From Acidobacteriota bacterium (GTDB lineage Bacteria > Acidobacteriota > Vicinamibacteria > Marinacidobacterales > Marinacidobacteraceae), in NCBI GenBank assembly GCA_009835985.1, contig VXWI01000107.1, positions 1 through 34,648 of the forward strand: a stretch of DNA of 34,648 nucleotides. Direction: 5' to 3'. The position numbers were made by a program, and so were the translations under genes. Below the pieces are notes generated by a model, which was given only the letters and a program-made list of their open reading frames with translations, had not been told where the DNA came from and did not search any database. The stretch's first letter is position 1, and each line of letters starts with the position of its first letter. This document shows, piece after piece, positions 1-9,510 of the stretch.

Positions 1-2
1 AC

Positions 3-314
3 TACCGCATGTTCCTGCAGGGGCGGCTCCTCCCGCGCGACCTCTACGACCTGGCCATGGCCAGGGAACACGAGCCCGGCTCACTCCACTCCGCGCTGCG
101 CGCTGTCGATACTCCCGATCTCCGGGCGATCCAGATGCAGCTGCACTCGTTGCCCGACCGCTGGCTGGCCAACCATGGCTGGCCACTCATCAGACCGGTC
201 AGCCGCCATGCCGCCTCCAACGCCGTCCGCATCACCGATGAGATCATCACGGACGCACTCCGTTCCAGGGGGCCGTCCCGGTCGTTCCGAACCGACACCC
301 CCCGGGGCCGCTGA
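3..314 (+). CDS. C-terminal fragment of an unidentified protein, possibly AbiEii-like nucleotidyltransferase
   Basis: The reading frame is open to the left edge, so only the last 103 or so codons are present and the true start lies outside the window. Near its beginning the fragment reads LLPRDLYDLA, which resembles the RD-x-YDL stretch found in nucleotidyltransferases of the AbiEii/AbiGii type IV toxin family. The rest (an alpha-helical, Arg- and His-rich tail) gives no further support, and the catalytic GS...DxD region would be upstream. The next gene starts 13 bases after this stop, so the two may be co-transcribed. The family assignment is a weak inference. That a coding frame is present is more likely than the specific name. 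Confidence 0.4.
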   Translation, partial: YRMFLQGRLLPRDLYDLAMAREHEPGSLHSALRAVDTPDLRAIQMQLHSLPDRWLANHGWPLIRPVSRHAASNAVRITDEIITDALRSRGPSRSFRTDTPRGR

Positions 315-327
315 GGGCACACCACCA

Positions 328-954
328 ATGCTCGATGTCGTGAAGATCCGTCACTTCTACTTCCATCCCCCGCTCGACGACCCGGAACACGAATCGACTC
401 CCGAGGAGCTGTGGGCGGCCGCTGAACGCCAGGCGGTGGAGGAATGTCTGCTCCGGGCCGGCGATCCGAGAGCCGAGGGCCTCGGCGAACACGGTTCTCT
501 CATCGGCGGGCGGGACAAACCCGCCCGCTGCTTCGGTTTCAATCCCGAGAAACGCCTTCCCCGCAACCCTCTTCCATTGAGCCGCTTCGATCATCCTCGT
601 GCCCGCGCCACGCCGCCCGCCACACCAGAGAACCCCGAACTGTTCTTCGCCGGTCTTTCCGCCAGCTATCTCGCGGGGTATCCGAACCGCCCCCATGGCG
701 CCGCGCTCGGCCGTATCTTCCGCGCGGCCGACCTCACCCCCGTGGAGCGCGACCAGCTCTGGCACATCTTCGCCTGCATCCACACGAAGAATCTCGTTCG
801 TCTGCTCGCGCGGGGCGGCCTCTCCATCTACCAGGTCGCACGCGCCATCCACCTCTCTCGTGCCCGGTTCGGCAACGTCGCCGCCTGGATCAACCAGTTC
901 GCCGCGCGCCCCGAATCCACCAACCAGTCGGCGCAAACACCTGTATCCGTCTAG
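328..954 (+). CDS. Hypothetical protein with possible C-terminal helix-turn-helix
   Basis: This 208-residue protein is not recognised. I start it at the ATG at 328 rather than the longer frame from 175, because 175-314 overlaps the preceding frame and encodes low-complexity Ser/Pro/Arg sequence. The N-terminus is rich in aromatic and acidic residues (RHFYFHPPLDD). The middle is Pro/Arg-rich. The C-terminal part (about residues 130-195) is helical and contains LSIYQVARAIHLSRARFGN, which has the spacing of a helix-turn-helix but is not diagnostic. The gene sits 13 bases behind the truncated left-edge gene, so the pair could form a two-gene unit. No signal peptide or membrane segment is visible. 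Confidence 0.5.
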   Translation: MLDVVKIRHFYFHPPLDDPEHESTPEELWAAAERQAVEECLLRAGDPRAEGLGEHGSLIGGRDKPARCFGFNPEKRLPRNPLPLSRFDHPRARATPPATPENPELFFAGLSASYLAGYPNRPHGAALGRIFRAADLTPVERDQLWHIFACIHTKNLVRLLARGGLSIYQVARAIHLSRARFGNVAAWINQFAARPESTNQSAQTPVSV

Positions 955-1102
955 TGGCGGAATACGAGGTTCTGGCCGGCCCGGCCGAACTCTTGAGGTG
1001 GTCCGCTGGGCGTAGCTCCTGGGTGCCGCGCCTTGGCCGCCCGACCGCATGTGGAACCCGCCCGGTTAGACATCATGGTCATCGACGATCCCCGAACGTC
1101 AG

Positions 1103-1121
1103 CGAGCGGGGTGCCCGCTCG
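1103..1121. repeat. GC-rich perfect palindrome upstream of hsdM
   Basis: Eight-base arms (CGAGCGGG and CCCGCTCG) flank a three-base loop, in the 244-base spacer between the unknown gene and hsdM, about 78 bases before the hsdM start. It could be a terminator for the upstream genes or an operator for the restriction operon. No T-run follows it, so a simple rho-independent terminator is not supported. The same spacer holds a short direct repeat, ATACGAGGTT, near 962 and 1123. Confidence 0.4.
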
Positions 1122-1198
1122 ATACGAGGTTGGCTCGCCTCCCCGGTAGTGTGGGGTACGGCAGTCGTCTACCGGTCGTGAATGGGCGACAATTGCCG

Positions 1199-2836
1199 AT
1201 GGACCCCAACGTCATGCCCCGCGGCCGCCCGAAGAAACCGAAGAGCCAGCCGGAATCGGCAACCGGAAGGACCATCGCCGGTTACGAGGCGGATCTCTGG
1301 GCGATGGCCGACGCGCTGCGCGGCAGCATGGACGCGGCCGAATACAAACACGTCGTTCTGGGCCTCATCTTCCTGAAATACATCTCGGATGCCTTCGAGG
1401 AGACCTACGCCCGTCTGGACGCCGAGCGCGCGCAGGACGCCGATCCGGAAGACCCGGACGAATACCGGGCCGAAAACGTCTTCTGGGTACCGCCGAAGGC
1501 CCGTTGGAGCTACCTGCAGGCGCGGGCGAAGCAGGTTGAGATTGGCCGGCTGGTGGACGACGCGATGGTGGCCATCGAGCGCGACAACTCGGCTCTGAAG
1601 GATGTCCTGCCAAAGGACTACGCACGCCCGGCGCTCGACAAGCAGCGCCTGGGTCAGCTCATCGACCTCGTCAGCAACGTCCGCGTGGGCGACGAACAGG
1701 CACGTTCCCGCGACGTTCTGGGCCGCGTCTACGAGTACTTCCTTTCCCAGTTCGCGAGTGCCGAGGGCAAGAAGGGCGGCGAGTTCTACACGCCGCGCTC
1801 CGTCGTTCGGCTGCTGGTCGAGATGATCGAGCCCTACCAGGGCCGGGTGTACGACCCCTGCTGCGGTTCCTCCGGGATGTTCGTCCAGTCCGTCGAGTTC
1901 ATCGACGCGCACGCGAGCGGCAACGGGAACGCCCGGAAGACACCCTCGGGAGCCAGAGCGGACATCTCGATCTATGGTCAGGAGTCGAACTACACCACCT
2001 GGCGGCTCGCCCGGATGAACCTGGCCATCCGTGGCATCGGAGGCCAGATCGCTCAGGGTGACACCTTCCACAACGATCAGCATCCTGACCTCAGAGCCGA
2101 CTTCATTCTGGCGAATCCGCCGTTCAACGTGTCGGACTGGGGAGGCGACCGCCTGACCGAGGACCAGCGTTGGAAATACGGCGTTCCACCCAAGGGCAAC
2201 GCAAACTTCGCGTGGGTGCAGCACATCGTCCACCACCTGGCGCCGACGGGTGTCGCCGGGTTCGTCCTCGCCAACGGGTCCATGTCCTCACAGCAGTCCG
2301 GGGAGGGGCAGATCCGCGAGAAGCTGATCGAGGCGGGCCTGGTGGATTGCATGGTCGCCCTGCCGGGGCAGCTCTTCTACTCGACCCAGATCCCGGCCTG
2401 CCTCTGGTTCCTGTCCCGACGCCGTTTCGGCGGCGGGCTGCGCGACCGGCGAGGCGAGGTGCTGTTCGTGGACGCGCGCCGGCTCGGCCGCATGGTGAGT
2501 CGCCGTCACCGACAGCTGACGGACGCGGAGATCGCGCGGATCGCTGACACGTACCACGCTTGGCGCGGCGGTAAGGTGGCGGGCGACTACGAGGACGTTC
2601 CGGGCTTTTGCCGCAGTGCCCCGCTGGAGGAGATCCAGAAGCACGGGCACGTACTGACACCCGGGCGCTACGTGGGCGCGGAGCCGGTCGCGGATGACGG
2701 GGAGCCGTTCGAGGCGAAGATGAAACGGCTCGCCACGGAATGGCGGGCGCAACGGAAGGAGGCAGCGCAACTCGACGCCGAGATCGCGAAAAACCTCGCG
2801 GCACTCGGTCTTGGCAGCGTCGATGGCTCCGACTGA
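1199..2836 (+). CDS. hsdM: Type I restriction-modification DNA methyltransferase subunit HsdM
   Basis: This is the N6-adenine methyltransferase subunit of a Type I restriction-modification system. It methylates host DNA in complex with HsdS and forms the restriction complex with HsdR. The start taken is ATG 1199 (545 aa); a TTG at 1130 and an ATG at 1214 are alternatives. The N-terminal helical HsdM domain (about residues 30-170) is followed by the catalytic domain. Motif I is [10 protein letters not shown] at 219-228 (AdoMet binding) and motif IV is NPPF at 306-309 (target adenine pocket), so the enzyme looks active. The length is normal for the family. An extra basic tail, PRGRPKKPK at residues 7-15, resembles an AT-hook. 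It leads the operon hsdM-hepT-(mntA::hsdS)-hsdR. Confidence 0.96.
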   Translation: MDPNVMPRGRPKKPKSQPESATGRTIAGYEADLWAMADALRGSMDAAEYKHVVLGLIFLKYISDAFEETYARLDAERAQDADPEDPDEYRAENVFWVPPKARWSYLQARAKQVEIGRLVDDAMVAIERDNSALKDVLPKDYARPALDKQRLGQLIDLVSNVRVGDEQARSRDVLGRVYEYFLSQFASAEGKKGGEFYTPRSVVRLLVEMIEPYQGRVYDPCCGSSGMFVQSVEFIDAHASGNGNARKTPSGARADISIYGQESNYTTWRLARMNLAIRGIGGQIAQGDTFHNDQHPDLRADFILANPPFNVSDWGGDRLTEDQRWKYGVPPKGNANFAWVQHIVHHLAPTGVAGFVLANGSMSSQQSGEGQIREKLIEAGLVDCMVALPGQLFYSTQIPACLWFLSRRRFGGGLRDRRGEVLFVDARRLGRMVSRRHRQLTDAEIARIADTYHAWRGGKVAGDYEDVPGFCRSAPLEEIQKHGHVLTPGRYVGAEPVADDGEPFEAKMKRLATEWRAQRKEAAQLDAEIAKNLAALGLGSVDGSD

Positions 2837-2881
2837 TGGTGACATGCGAAGGGGACTAGCCGCTTCATCCGGGGATTTGCC

Positions 2882-3304
2882 ATGCTGGACCTGACTCCGC
2901 TCGAAAACGCCGTCGCCCAACTCGAAGAGGCGCTTGAGTTCCACGATTCCGAGCTGGCGGTCCAGGAGCCGCGGCTCCGACTCCAGTTGCGGGCGGCCGC
3001 GATCCAGGCGTTTGAGTTCACTTACGAACTCGGCTTCGCCATGCTGAAGCGCCATCTGGAGCAGGTTATGGCGAATCCGTCCGCGGTTGATGGAATGAGC
3101 TTCAAGGACGTGATCCGGGAAGCGCTACGCCGCAAGCTGGTTGCTTCGGACGTGGATGCGTGGGAGCGGTTCCGCAAGTTTCGGGGAACAACCAGCCACA
3201 CATACGACGCCGGCAAGGCCCAAGCCATCTTTGAAGCCATTCCGGAGTTTCTGGACGAATCCCGGTATCTCCTGAGGCAACTCCGCACACAAGTGGACGG
3301 GTGA
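2882..3304 (+). CDS. hepT: HepT-like HEPN toxin / HI0074-type nucleotidyltransferase partner
   Basis: This 140-residue all-helical protein belongs to the HI0074 nucleotidyltransferase-substrate-binding branch of the HEPN superfamily. The key signature is visible: R101-x4-H106-x-Y108 (RGTTSHTY). It matches the RX4HXY motif of HepT toxins, in which Arg and His form the RNase site and the cognate MntA enzyme modifies the Tyr with AMP to silence it (known for the Shewanella HepT/MntA pair). All three residues are present, so the protein could be an active toxin. The start is ATG 2882 with GGGGA a few bases upstream, 45 bases after hsdM. Its TGA stop overlaps the start of the downstream mntA::hsdS gene, implying coupled translation. 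Toxic activity is inferred, not shown. Confidence 0.88.
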   Translation: MLDLTPLENAVAQLEEALEFHDSELAVQEPRLRLQLRAAAIQAFEFTYELGFAMLKRHLEQVMANPSAVDGMSFKDVIREALRRKLVASDVDAWERFRKFRGTTSHTYDAGKAQAIFEAIPEFLDESRYLLRQLRTQVDG

Positions 3305-4920
3305 TGACGCCCGCCATCGATCTTCGCCCGGACCACCGGAAGGTTGTTGAGGACATCCTGAAGAAACACCTTCCGCACGGTGTGAAGGTCTGGGTCTTCG
3401 GAAGCCGTGCGGAGTGGACGACCAAGGATTCGTCCGACCTGGACCTCGCACTCGAAAGTGACGGACCGCTCGATACCCGGACAGTGATGGCGTTGGAACT
3501 GGCGTTCGAGGAGTCGCTCCTGCCGTTCAATGTGGATGTGGTGGACCTTGGAAGCGTGAAGGACGGATTTCGGGAGATCGTGCTCCGAAGCCGCATTGGG
3601 TTGTCTTTGCCAAGAGATCGCGACGCTACGAATACAAAGCGTGGCGAGATGGGATTTTCGGATGCCTTCCTGGTAAACCCCAGAGTCAAGCTAGAACGAG
3701 GTCTGGAGTATCCGTTCGTCGAAATGAGTGATCTGATGCCGGGCCTACGTGCGGCTATATCCACGCGGCGTCGTCGGTTTACCGGTGGTGGTTCTCGCTT
3801 TAGGTCCGGTGACACTCTGATGGCACGAATAACGCCCTGTCTTGAGAACGGCAAGATTGCCCGCTACTTGGAAGCGGGGACGGACGACGTAGGGCATGGT
3901 TCGACTGAGTTCATTGTCATTCGAGGCCGCCCCGGTGTAACGGATACCGAGTTTGCCTTCTATCTGACGCGTTCAGCTTCAGTCCGGGACTACGCGATTG
4001 CTCAGATGAGCGGCACATCGGGCCGCCAGCGCGTGCCAGTGGACGCGTTGAGCACCCTGATTGTTCCTGTCCCGAGCCTTCCCGAGCAGCGGGCCACGGC
4101 GAGGGTGCTAGGCACGCTCGATGACCGCATCGAGTTGAACCGGAGGATGAACGAGACGCTGGAGGCGATGGCTCGCGCGCTCTTCAAATCCTGGTTTGTG
4201 GATTTCGATCCGGTTCGGGCGAAGATGGAGGGACGCGATACGGGTCTGCCTCCGGACATCGCCGACCTGTTCCCGGATCGGCTGGTAGAGGCGGACTCTG
4301 GCCAGGCCCCTGTGGGTTGGGCAACCTTTGTGATGCAGGATTTGGCTGAACTCCACAAGGACACCACGGATCCGCAGACCCTAGGAGATTCGGACGTCGA
4401 GCACTTCAGCATTCCCGCGTTTGACGCAGGTGGAATGCCCACCCTACAGCCGGGCCGATCCATTCGCAGTAACAAGACGATCGTGCCAACTAATGCCGTT
4501 CTCCTCTCGAAGTTGAATCCCGAGACATCGCGGGTATGGATCCCTCATTGTCCACGTGGCGTTCCACAGCTTTGTTCGACGGAATTTCTTGCGTTCACAC
4601 CTGTGGGGAACGTTAGTCGCAGTCTGTTGTATGGACTCTTCACGAGTAGAGCGTTTCGGAGCCTGCTCATGGGAATGGTGACGGGAACCTCCAAGAGCCA
4701 CCAGCGCGTTCAACCACGCGCTTTGGTTCGAACAACAGTTCTTGCGGGGACAGCCGCGTTGTTCGATTGCTATGACCGCATGATCTCGAGGCTCCTCGGG
4801 AGCATTCCAGGGCGCCGTCTCCAGACGCAGCGGCTGGGCGACCTCCGCGACACCCTCCTTCCGAAACTCGTCGCCGGCGAAATCCGCCTTCCTGCGGCTC
4901 TCGTTCCCGAGGCCGCATAG
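3304..4920 (+). CDS. hsdS: MntA-type nucleotidyltransferase fused to Type I specificity subunit HsdS
   Basis: This single 538-residue frame joins two normally separate proteins. Residues 1 to about 105 are an MNT-fold minimal nucleotidyltransferase: G33-S34-x10-D45-x-D47 matches the MntA antitoxin motif GSX10DXD, and D78 (FNVDVVDL) supplies the third carboxylate. The domain ends near [11 protein letters not shown], the usual end of stand-alone MNT proteins. Residues from about 116 are a complete HsdS with first target-recognition domain (about 118-250), central conserved region ([22 protein letters not shown] from about 259, then [14 protein letters not shown]), second target-recognition domain (about 340-485) and the distal repeat ([14 protein letters not shown]). 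ATG 3304 overlaps the hepT stop; GTG 3301 is an alternative. An in-frame ATG at 3649 could give a free HsdS. The stop overlaps the hsdR start. Confidence 0.93.
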   Translation: MTPAIDLRPDHRKVVEDILKKHLPHGVKVWVFGSRAEWTTKDSSDLDLALESDGPLDTRTVMALELAFEESLLPFNVDVVDLGSVKDGFREIVLRSRIGLSLPRDRDATNTKRGEMGFSDAFLVNPRVKLERGLEYPFVEMSDLMPGLRAAISTRRRRFTGGGSRFRSGDTLMARITPCLENGKIARYLEAGTDDVGHGSTEFIVIRGRPGVTDTEFAFYLTRSASVRDYAIAQMSGTSGRQRVPVDALSTLIVPVPSLPEQRATARVLGTLDDRIELNRRMNETLEAMARALFKSWFVDFDPVRAKMEGRDTGLPPDIADLFPDRLVEADSGQAPVGWATFVMQDLAELHKDTTDPQTLGDSDVEHFSIPAFDAGGMPTLQPGRSIRSNKTIVPTNAVLLSKLNPETSRVWIPHCPRGVPQLCSTEFLAFTPVGNVSRSLLYGLFTSRAFRSLLMGMVTGTSKSHQRVQPRALVRTTVLAGTAALFDCYDRMISRLLGSIPGRRLQTQRLGDLRDTLLPKLVAGEIRLPAALVPEAA

Positions 4921-7900
4921 TGCGACGCGTTTCGGAGGCCACTGTAGAGAACGCTGCCCTCGACTGGCTCCGCAATCTCGGGTACCGCATTGTCCACGCG
5001 CCGGAACCCGGCCCCTACGGGTTACGCGACACCTATGGTGATGTGGTGCTGTCTCGGATCCTGCGGGATCGGCTGGCGGACCTGAATCCCGATCTCCCAG
5101 CGGACGCCCTCGACGATGCTCTCCGCAAGCTGACGACATCACCGGGCGCAACGCTCGAAGCGCGCAACCTTAGTCTCCACCGCATGTTGGTGGACGGCGT
5201 CACGGTGGAGTACCGCCGTGACGACGGGACAGTGCGGGGCGATCCGGCACGTGTGTTCGACTTCGACGACCCCACCAACAACGACTTCCTGGCCGTCAAC
5301 CAGTTCACTGTTGTCGAAAACAAGAATGAACGCCGCCCGGACATCGTGCTGTTCGTGAACGGTCTGCCCCTCGGAGTCATCGAACTGAAGAACCCGGCGG
5401 ACGAGGATGCGACCATCTGGACGGCATGGCAACAGCTCCAGACCTACAAGGCCGAACTCCCGACCCTCTTCGCCTTCAACGAGGTCCTGATCGTCTCCGA
5501 CGGGACCGAGGCGCGTCTCGGCACGCTCACCGGAGGACGCGAGTGGTTCAAGCCGTGGCGCACCATATCGGGGCAAGCGCTCGCCGCGCCCGAACGCCTC
5601 CAACTGGAAGTGCTGCTCCGGGGCGTCTGCGATCCCGCGAGATTCCTCTCGATCCTCCGCGACTTCATCGTCTTCGAAGACGACGGAGGCGGCAAGCTCG
5701 CCAAGATCATGGCGGGCTACCACCAGTTTTGCGCCGCCCGTGTCGCCGTCGCCGAGACGGTTCGCGCCAGCGAGATTAGCCCGTTCGCGGAGCCGAACAA
5801 TCGGGGGGAGACCGACCGGACCCCGGGCGGCTCGCCGGGCGACCGGCGCGTCGGGGTGATCTGGCACACCCAGGGCTCCGGGAAGAGCCTGACGATGGTG
5901 TTCTATGCGGGCGCAGTCGTCCGCGAGCCGGCGATGGAGAACCCGACCATTGTCGTGCTGACGGACCGCAACGATCTCGACGATCAACTCTTCGGCACGT
6001 TCTCGCGATGTAGTGATCTGCTCCACCAGCCCCCGGTCCAGGCGGAAAGCCGCGACGACCTGAGACGCAAGCTCTCGGTCCGGGCGGGAGGAGTCGTCTT
6101 CACGACGATCCAGAAGTTCTTTCCCGACGAGAAGGGAGGCCGCCACCCGCTTCTGTCCGACCGGCGGAACATAGTCGTGATTGCGGACGAGGCGCACCGT
6201 AGCCAATACGACTTCATCGACGGCTATGCCCACCACATGCGGGAAGCCCTACCAAACGCATCGTTCATTGGGTTCACCGGAACCCCCATCGAACTGAAAG
6301 ACGCCAACACCCGCGCCGTCTTCGGAGAACACATCAGCATCTACGACATCCAGCGCGCAGTCGAGGACGGCGCCACCGTCCCGATCTACTACGAGAGCCG
6401 CCTCGCCAAGTTGGCCCTCGACGAGGCAGAGCGGCCCAGTATCGACCCCGATTTCGAGGAGGCTACCGAGGGCGAGGAGGTCACCCGGAAGGAGAAGCTG
6501 AAGACGAAGTGGGCGCAACTGGAGGCCATCGTCGGAACCGGGAAGCGACTCCGGCTCGTCGCTCAAGACATCCTCGACCACTTCGAGAGCCGCCTCGAGG
6601 CGCTCGACGGCAAGGCGATGGTGGTGTGCATGAGCCGCCGGATCTGCGCTGACTTGTATCGCGAACTGACGCGGCTACGCCCGAACTGGCACGACGAAGA
6701 CGACGAGCGCGGTCGCATCAAGGTCGTGATGACGGGGTCCGCATCGGACCCCACGGAATGGCAGCAACACATCCGGAACAAAAAGCGGCGCGAACGACTC
6801 GCCAAGCGCTTCCGTGACGTGGGCGATCCGCTGGACATCGTCCTCGTACGGGACATGTGGTTGACCGGGTTCGACGCGCCGAGTCTCCACACCATGTACG
6901 TGGACAAACCGATGCGGGGCCACGGGCTGATGCAGGCGATCGCCCGAGTGAACCGCGTCTTCCGGGACAAGCCGGGCGGTCTCATCGTGGACTATCTCGG
7001 ATTCGCGCACGAACTCAAGCAGGCACTGGCCACCTACACCGAGAGCGGCGGGACGGGCCGCACGGCGCTCGATCAGGAAGAGGCCGTCGCCGTGATGCTG
7101 GAGAAGTACGAGATCTGCTGCGGTCTCCTCCACGGCTTCGATTGGACCGCGTGGACCGCGGACGTTCCGGCGGAACGCCTTGCGCTCCTGCCCGCGGCGC
7201 AGGAGCACATCCTGGCGCAGGACGACGGCAAGGACCGTTTCGTGACGGCGGTCCGAGAGCTCTCCGAGGCATTTGCACTGGCCGTCCCCCACCCGGAGAC
7301 GCGTCGGCTTCGCGACGACGTGGCGTTCTTCCAGGCAGTGCAATCGGTTCTCGTAAAACGCACCGCCGCCGAAGCCCGTCCGGAGGAGGATCTCGACCAC
7401 GCGGTCCGTCAACTCGTTTCGCGGGCGGTCGCCTCGGAGGGTGTCGTGGACATCTTCGCGGCGGCGGGCCTCGACAGACCCGACATCTCGATTCTCTCGG
7501 ATGAGTTCCTGGCCGAGGTGCGGGGTATGCCCCACCGCAACCTGGCGGTCGAGCTGCTCCAGAAGTTGCTCAAAGGTGAGCTCACGACGCGCCGCCGGAA
7601 GAACCTCGTGCAGGCGCGGTCTTTCGCCGGGATGCTCGAAGAGACACTCCGCCGCTACCAGAACCGAGCCATCGCAGCCGCCCAGGTGATCGAGGAGCTG
7701 ATCGAACTCGCCCGGAGTATGCGCAAGGCGGACGCCCGCGGGGAGGAACTCGGCCTATCCGACGACGAACTCGCCTTCTACGACGCGCTGGAAACCAACG
7801 ACAGCGCCGTGAAAGTGCTTGGCGACGAGACGCTGCGGGACATCGCCCGGGAGCTGGTCGACAAGGTTCGGAACAACGTCACGATTGACTGGACGCTACG

Positions 7901-8045
7901 GGAGAACGTCCGGGCGAGGCTCCGGGTGCTCGTGAAGCGGACCCTTCGGAAACACGGCTATCCGCCTGACAAGCGGGAGAAGGCCACAAAGACGGTCCTG
8001 GAACAGGCTGAGCATTTGTCCGCGACATGGGCCGCAGCGGCTTAG
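4920..8045 (+). CDS. hsdR: Type I restriction endonuclease subunit HsdR
   Basis: This is the motor and nuclease subunit (1041 aa) that translocates DNA and cleaves unmethylated targets. Domain order is as in active HsdR proteins. The N-terminal PD-(D/E)xK nuclease has D141 and E155-x-K157 (IELKNP). A superfamily 2 helicase core carries Walker A QGSGKS at 318-323, DEAH at 423-426, the GFTGTP motif III, and a C-terminal RecA-like domain with [10 protein letters not shown] as motif VI. The helical C-terminal region that binds HsdM/HsdS follows. No frameshift or motif loss is seen. The GTG start at 4920 overlaps the last base of the hsdS stop, so translation is coupled. It is the last gene of the restriction operon and converges with the gene ending at 8165. 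Confidence 0.97.
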   Translation: MRRVSEATVENAALDWLRNLGYRIVHAPEPGPYGLRDTYGDVVLSRILRDRLADLNPDLPADALDDALRKLTTSPGATLEARNLSLHRMLVDGVTVEYRRDDGTVRGDPARVFDFDDPTNNDFLAVNQFTVVENKNERRPDIVLFVNGLPLGVIELKNPADEDATIWTAWQQLQTYKAELPTLFAFNEVLIVSDGTEARLGTLTGGREWFKPWRTISGQALAAPERLQLEVLLRGVCDPARFLSILRDFIVFEDDGGGKLAKIMAGYHQFCAARVAVAETVRASEISPFAEPNNRGETDRTPGGSPGDRRVGVIWHTQGSGKSLTMVFYAGAVVREPAMENPTIVVLTDRNDLDDQLFGTFSRCSDLLHQPPVQAESRDDLRRKLSVRAGGVVFTTIQKFFPDEKGGRHPLLSDRRNIVVIADEAHRSQYDFIDGYAHHMREALPNASFIGFTGTPIELKDANTRAVFGEHISIYDIQRAVEDGATVPIYYESRLAKLALDEAERPSIDPDFEEATEGEEVTRKEKLKTKWAQLEAIVGTGKRLRLVAQDILDHFESRLEALDGKAMVVCMSRRICADLYRELTRLRPNWHDEDDERGRIKVVMTGSASDPTEWQQHIRNKKRRERLAKRFRDVGDPLDIVLVRDMWLTGFDAPSLHTMYVDKPMRGHGLMQAIARVNRVFRDKPGGLIVDYLGFAHELKQALATYTESGGTGRTALDQEEAVAVMLEKYEICCGLLHGFDWTAWTADVPAERLALLPAAQEHILAQDDGKDRFVTAVRELSEAFALAVPHPETRRLRDDVAFFQAVQSVLVKRTAAEARPEEDLDHAVRQLVSRAVASEGVVDIFAAAGLDRPDISILSDEFLAEVRGMPHRNLAVELLQKLLKGELTTRRRKNLVQARSFAGMLEETLRRYQNRAIAAAQVIEELIELARSMRKADARGEELGLSDDELAFYDALETNDSAVKVLGDETLRDIARELVDKVRNNVTIDWTLRENVRARLRVLVKRTLRKHGYPPDKREKATKTVLEQAEHLSATWAAAA

Positions 8046-8164
8046 AGTCGGTGCTGTTTGTGTACCCAGCACGACCGCGCCCCACGGCCCAGTCGACCGC
8101 ATGGACCGCGATCACCTTCGCCACGGCTTCAAGAGGGCAGAGAAAGTCCGCTTCCGATCGTCGG

Positions 8165-8596
8165 TCATGCGCAGCTTCCTTCACGACGGGACCGTCGGGG
8201 GGGCTCGATCACACGCAGGAATCTCGCCAATCGGCCGTTACTTCCCGTCTTCCGTCGAACGAATGCCAGTAGACCCGCCGCCACTACGGTCGAGAGACCG
8301 GTCACGATGAGCCGAAACGCCGAGTCATAAAGGGGCAATCGCCCCGAGCTCGCAAGTAGGTACGTCGCAAACACAAAAGGAGAAGGAGCAACAAACAGAA
8401 CCATGGTCCACGCCACGACAGGCCGGTTTGGAAGGAGCCTTCCGTTCCTGTGGGCGAACGCAAACATCAAGGCCACCCCGATGGCCCAGAAGAAAAACAC
8501 ATCGCGCGCACTCTCGGGCCACAGTACAAGCATGGGAATAGGTCCCAGAAGGCACCCTGGTGCGGCACACCGATTCCAGTCACTCCATGTCGCCAT
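8165..8596 (-). CDS. Small four-helix membrane protein of unknown function
   Basis: This 143-residue protein has about four hydrophobic segments (around CLLGPIPMLVLW, VFFFWAIGVALMFAFAH, VVAWTMVLFVAPSPFVFATYLL and LIVTGLSTVVAAGLLAFV) and a basic C-terminal tail (RRKTGSNGR, PPRRSRREG). The start at 8596 is well supported: GAGGAG lies eight bases upstream. It follows the lipoprotein gene by 47 bases on the same strand, so the two are probably one transcript. It converges with hsdR, 119 bases away. Both genes are less GC-biased than the flanking metabolic genes, which fits an accessory origin. I do not recognise the family. Confidence 0.6.
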   Translation of the reverse strand: MATWSDWNRCAAPGCLLGPIPMLVLWPESARDVFFFWAIGVALMFAFAHRNGRLLPNRPVVAWTMVLFVAPSPFVFATYLLASSGRLPLYDSAFRLIVTGLSTVVAAGLLAFVRRKTGSNGRLARFLRVIEPPRRSRREGSCA

Positions 8597-8643
8597 CGTA
8601 CTTTCTCCTCACGCTTCGTATGTCTGGGTGCTGATCTACTTCG

Positions 8644-9510
8644 TCAAATGCAATGTGGATAGTAGCCGCACTTCGTCGTCGTGCATTCCTCTTCCAGAAG
8701 CCTCTTGATGTAATTCAAATAGGCCGATGTAAGGAGGCGACATGTGAGACCGGACCCGACACCGATAAGTGGGTTCGCCGTCACTGTTCCTCCGACAACG
8801 CCCACAAACACGCACGCTGTCACAGCGGCAGCACTAATGACAGCCGCCTCGTCCTTGGCGTACCTCTGGCATTCGTTCCTCGCTCGATATGCGCACGCCT
8901 GCCAGGAATCGCAGTCGTCACCATCCCCGTTGTCGCTCCTGGGACCGTCGGTGTCTGGATCATCCCGGTTGGTCCGTGCCGCTGGCGGCGCTATGTCGAG
9001 AGCCACGCTACTACCGGCCTCCCGCAACTTGTAGCGGAGGGATGTAGTCGCATCGTCGTCTCCCGCACTGGGTGCGCCGGACTCTGCTAGATTCGGATCC
9101 GTGACGATGCTGTAAAACTCGCGGATGCTCCGTTGCTCTTCGGGTGTCATACCTACGGGCACGAAGTCCATGTGGAGCACTTTGACCACAGGCCCCCTCC
9201 AACCTTCGCCGAAGCGGTCCTCCATTAGCGAGGCGAATTCGTAGGCTAGTACCGCGTCTGTACGTTCTGTGCTTGATCGGGTGTTCTCCGTCTCCTTGCC
9301 GGATGTTGTTCTCGATCGCCCTCTTGGAATCGAAGAATCGGGCCGTCGTTCCACTAATGGGGCCGAGGGAATCGTAGGTGCATTCGTGCCAGTTGGTGAC
9401 TGCGCGCATGATGCGAAAACGAACGCCATGATCATGGAGATCGCCGTGGCACGGTTTGCACAAACGGCCGACCTGGCCGCAGCGCACCAGGAACGTGCTG
9501 AACTGCTCAT
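8644..9510 (-). CDS. Putative lipoprotein of unknown function
   Basis: This is a 288-residue exported protein. The start chosen is ATG 9510 because AAGGAG lies about nine bases upstream. The longer frame to 9732 adds sequence with no export logic. A long N-region precedes a hydrophobic stretch (ISMIMAFVFASC) whose Cys at position 35 could be the lipidated residue. The middle is acidic and Ser/Thr/Asp-rich, including an aspartate-rich linker (DTDGPRSDNGDGDDCD). The last 80 residues contain an Ala/Gly/Val hydrophobic segment (ISAAAVTACVFVGVVGG) and six cysteines, ending CTTTKCGYYPHCI. It probably forms an operon with the downstream membrane protein. The family is unknown and the lipid-anchor call rests on the lipobox-like site only. 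Confidence 0.6.
   Translation of the reverse strand: MSSSARSWCAAARSAVCANRATAISMIMAFVFASCAQSPTGTNAPTIPSAPLVERRPDSSIPRGRSRTTSGKETENTRSSTERTDAVLAYEFASLMEDRFGEGWRGPVVKVLHMDFVPVGMTPEEQRSIREFYSIVTDPNLAESGAPSAGDDDATTSLRYKLREAGSSVALDIAPPAARTNRDDPDTDGPRSDNGDGDDCDSWQACAYRARNECQRYAKDEAAVISAAAVTACVFVGVVGGTVTANPLIGVGSGLTCRLLTSAYLNYIKRLLEEECTTTKCGYYPHCI

Noticed and set aside
1165-1199. Reading the hsdM start at TTG 1130
   Set aside because: The added residues ([14 protein letters not shown]) are not part of the HsdM family and have no ribosome-binding site; ATG 1199 or 1214 fits better.
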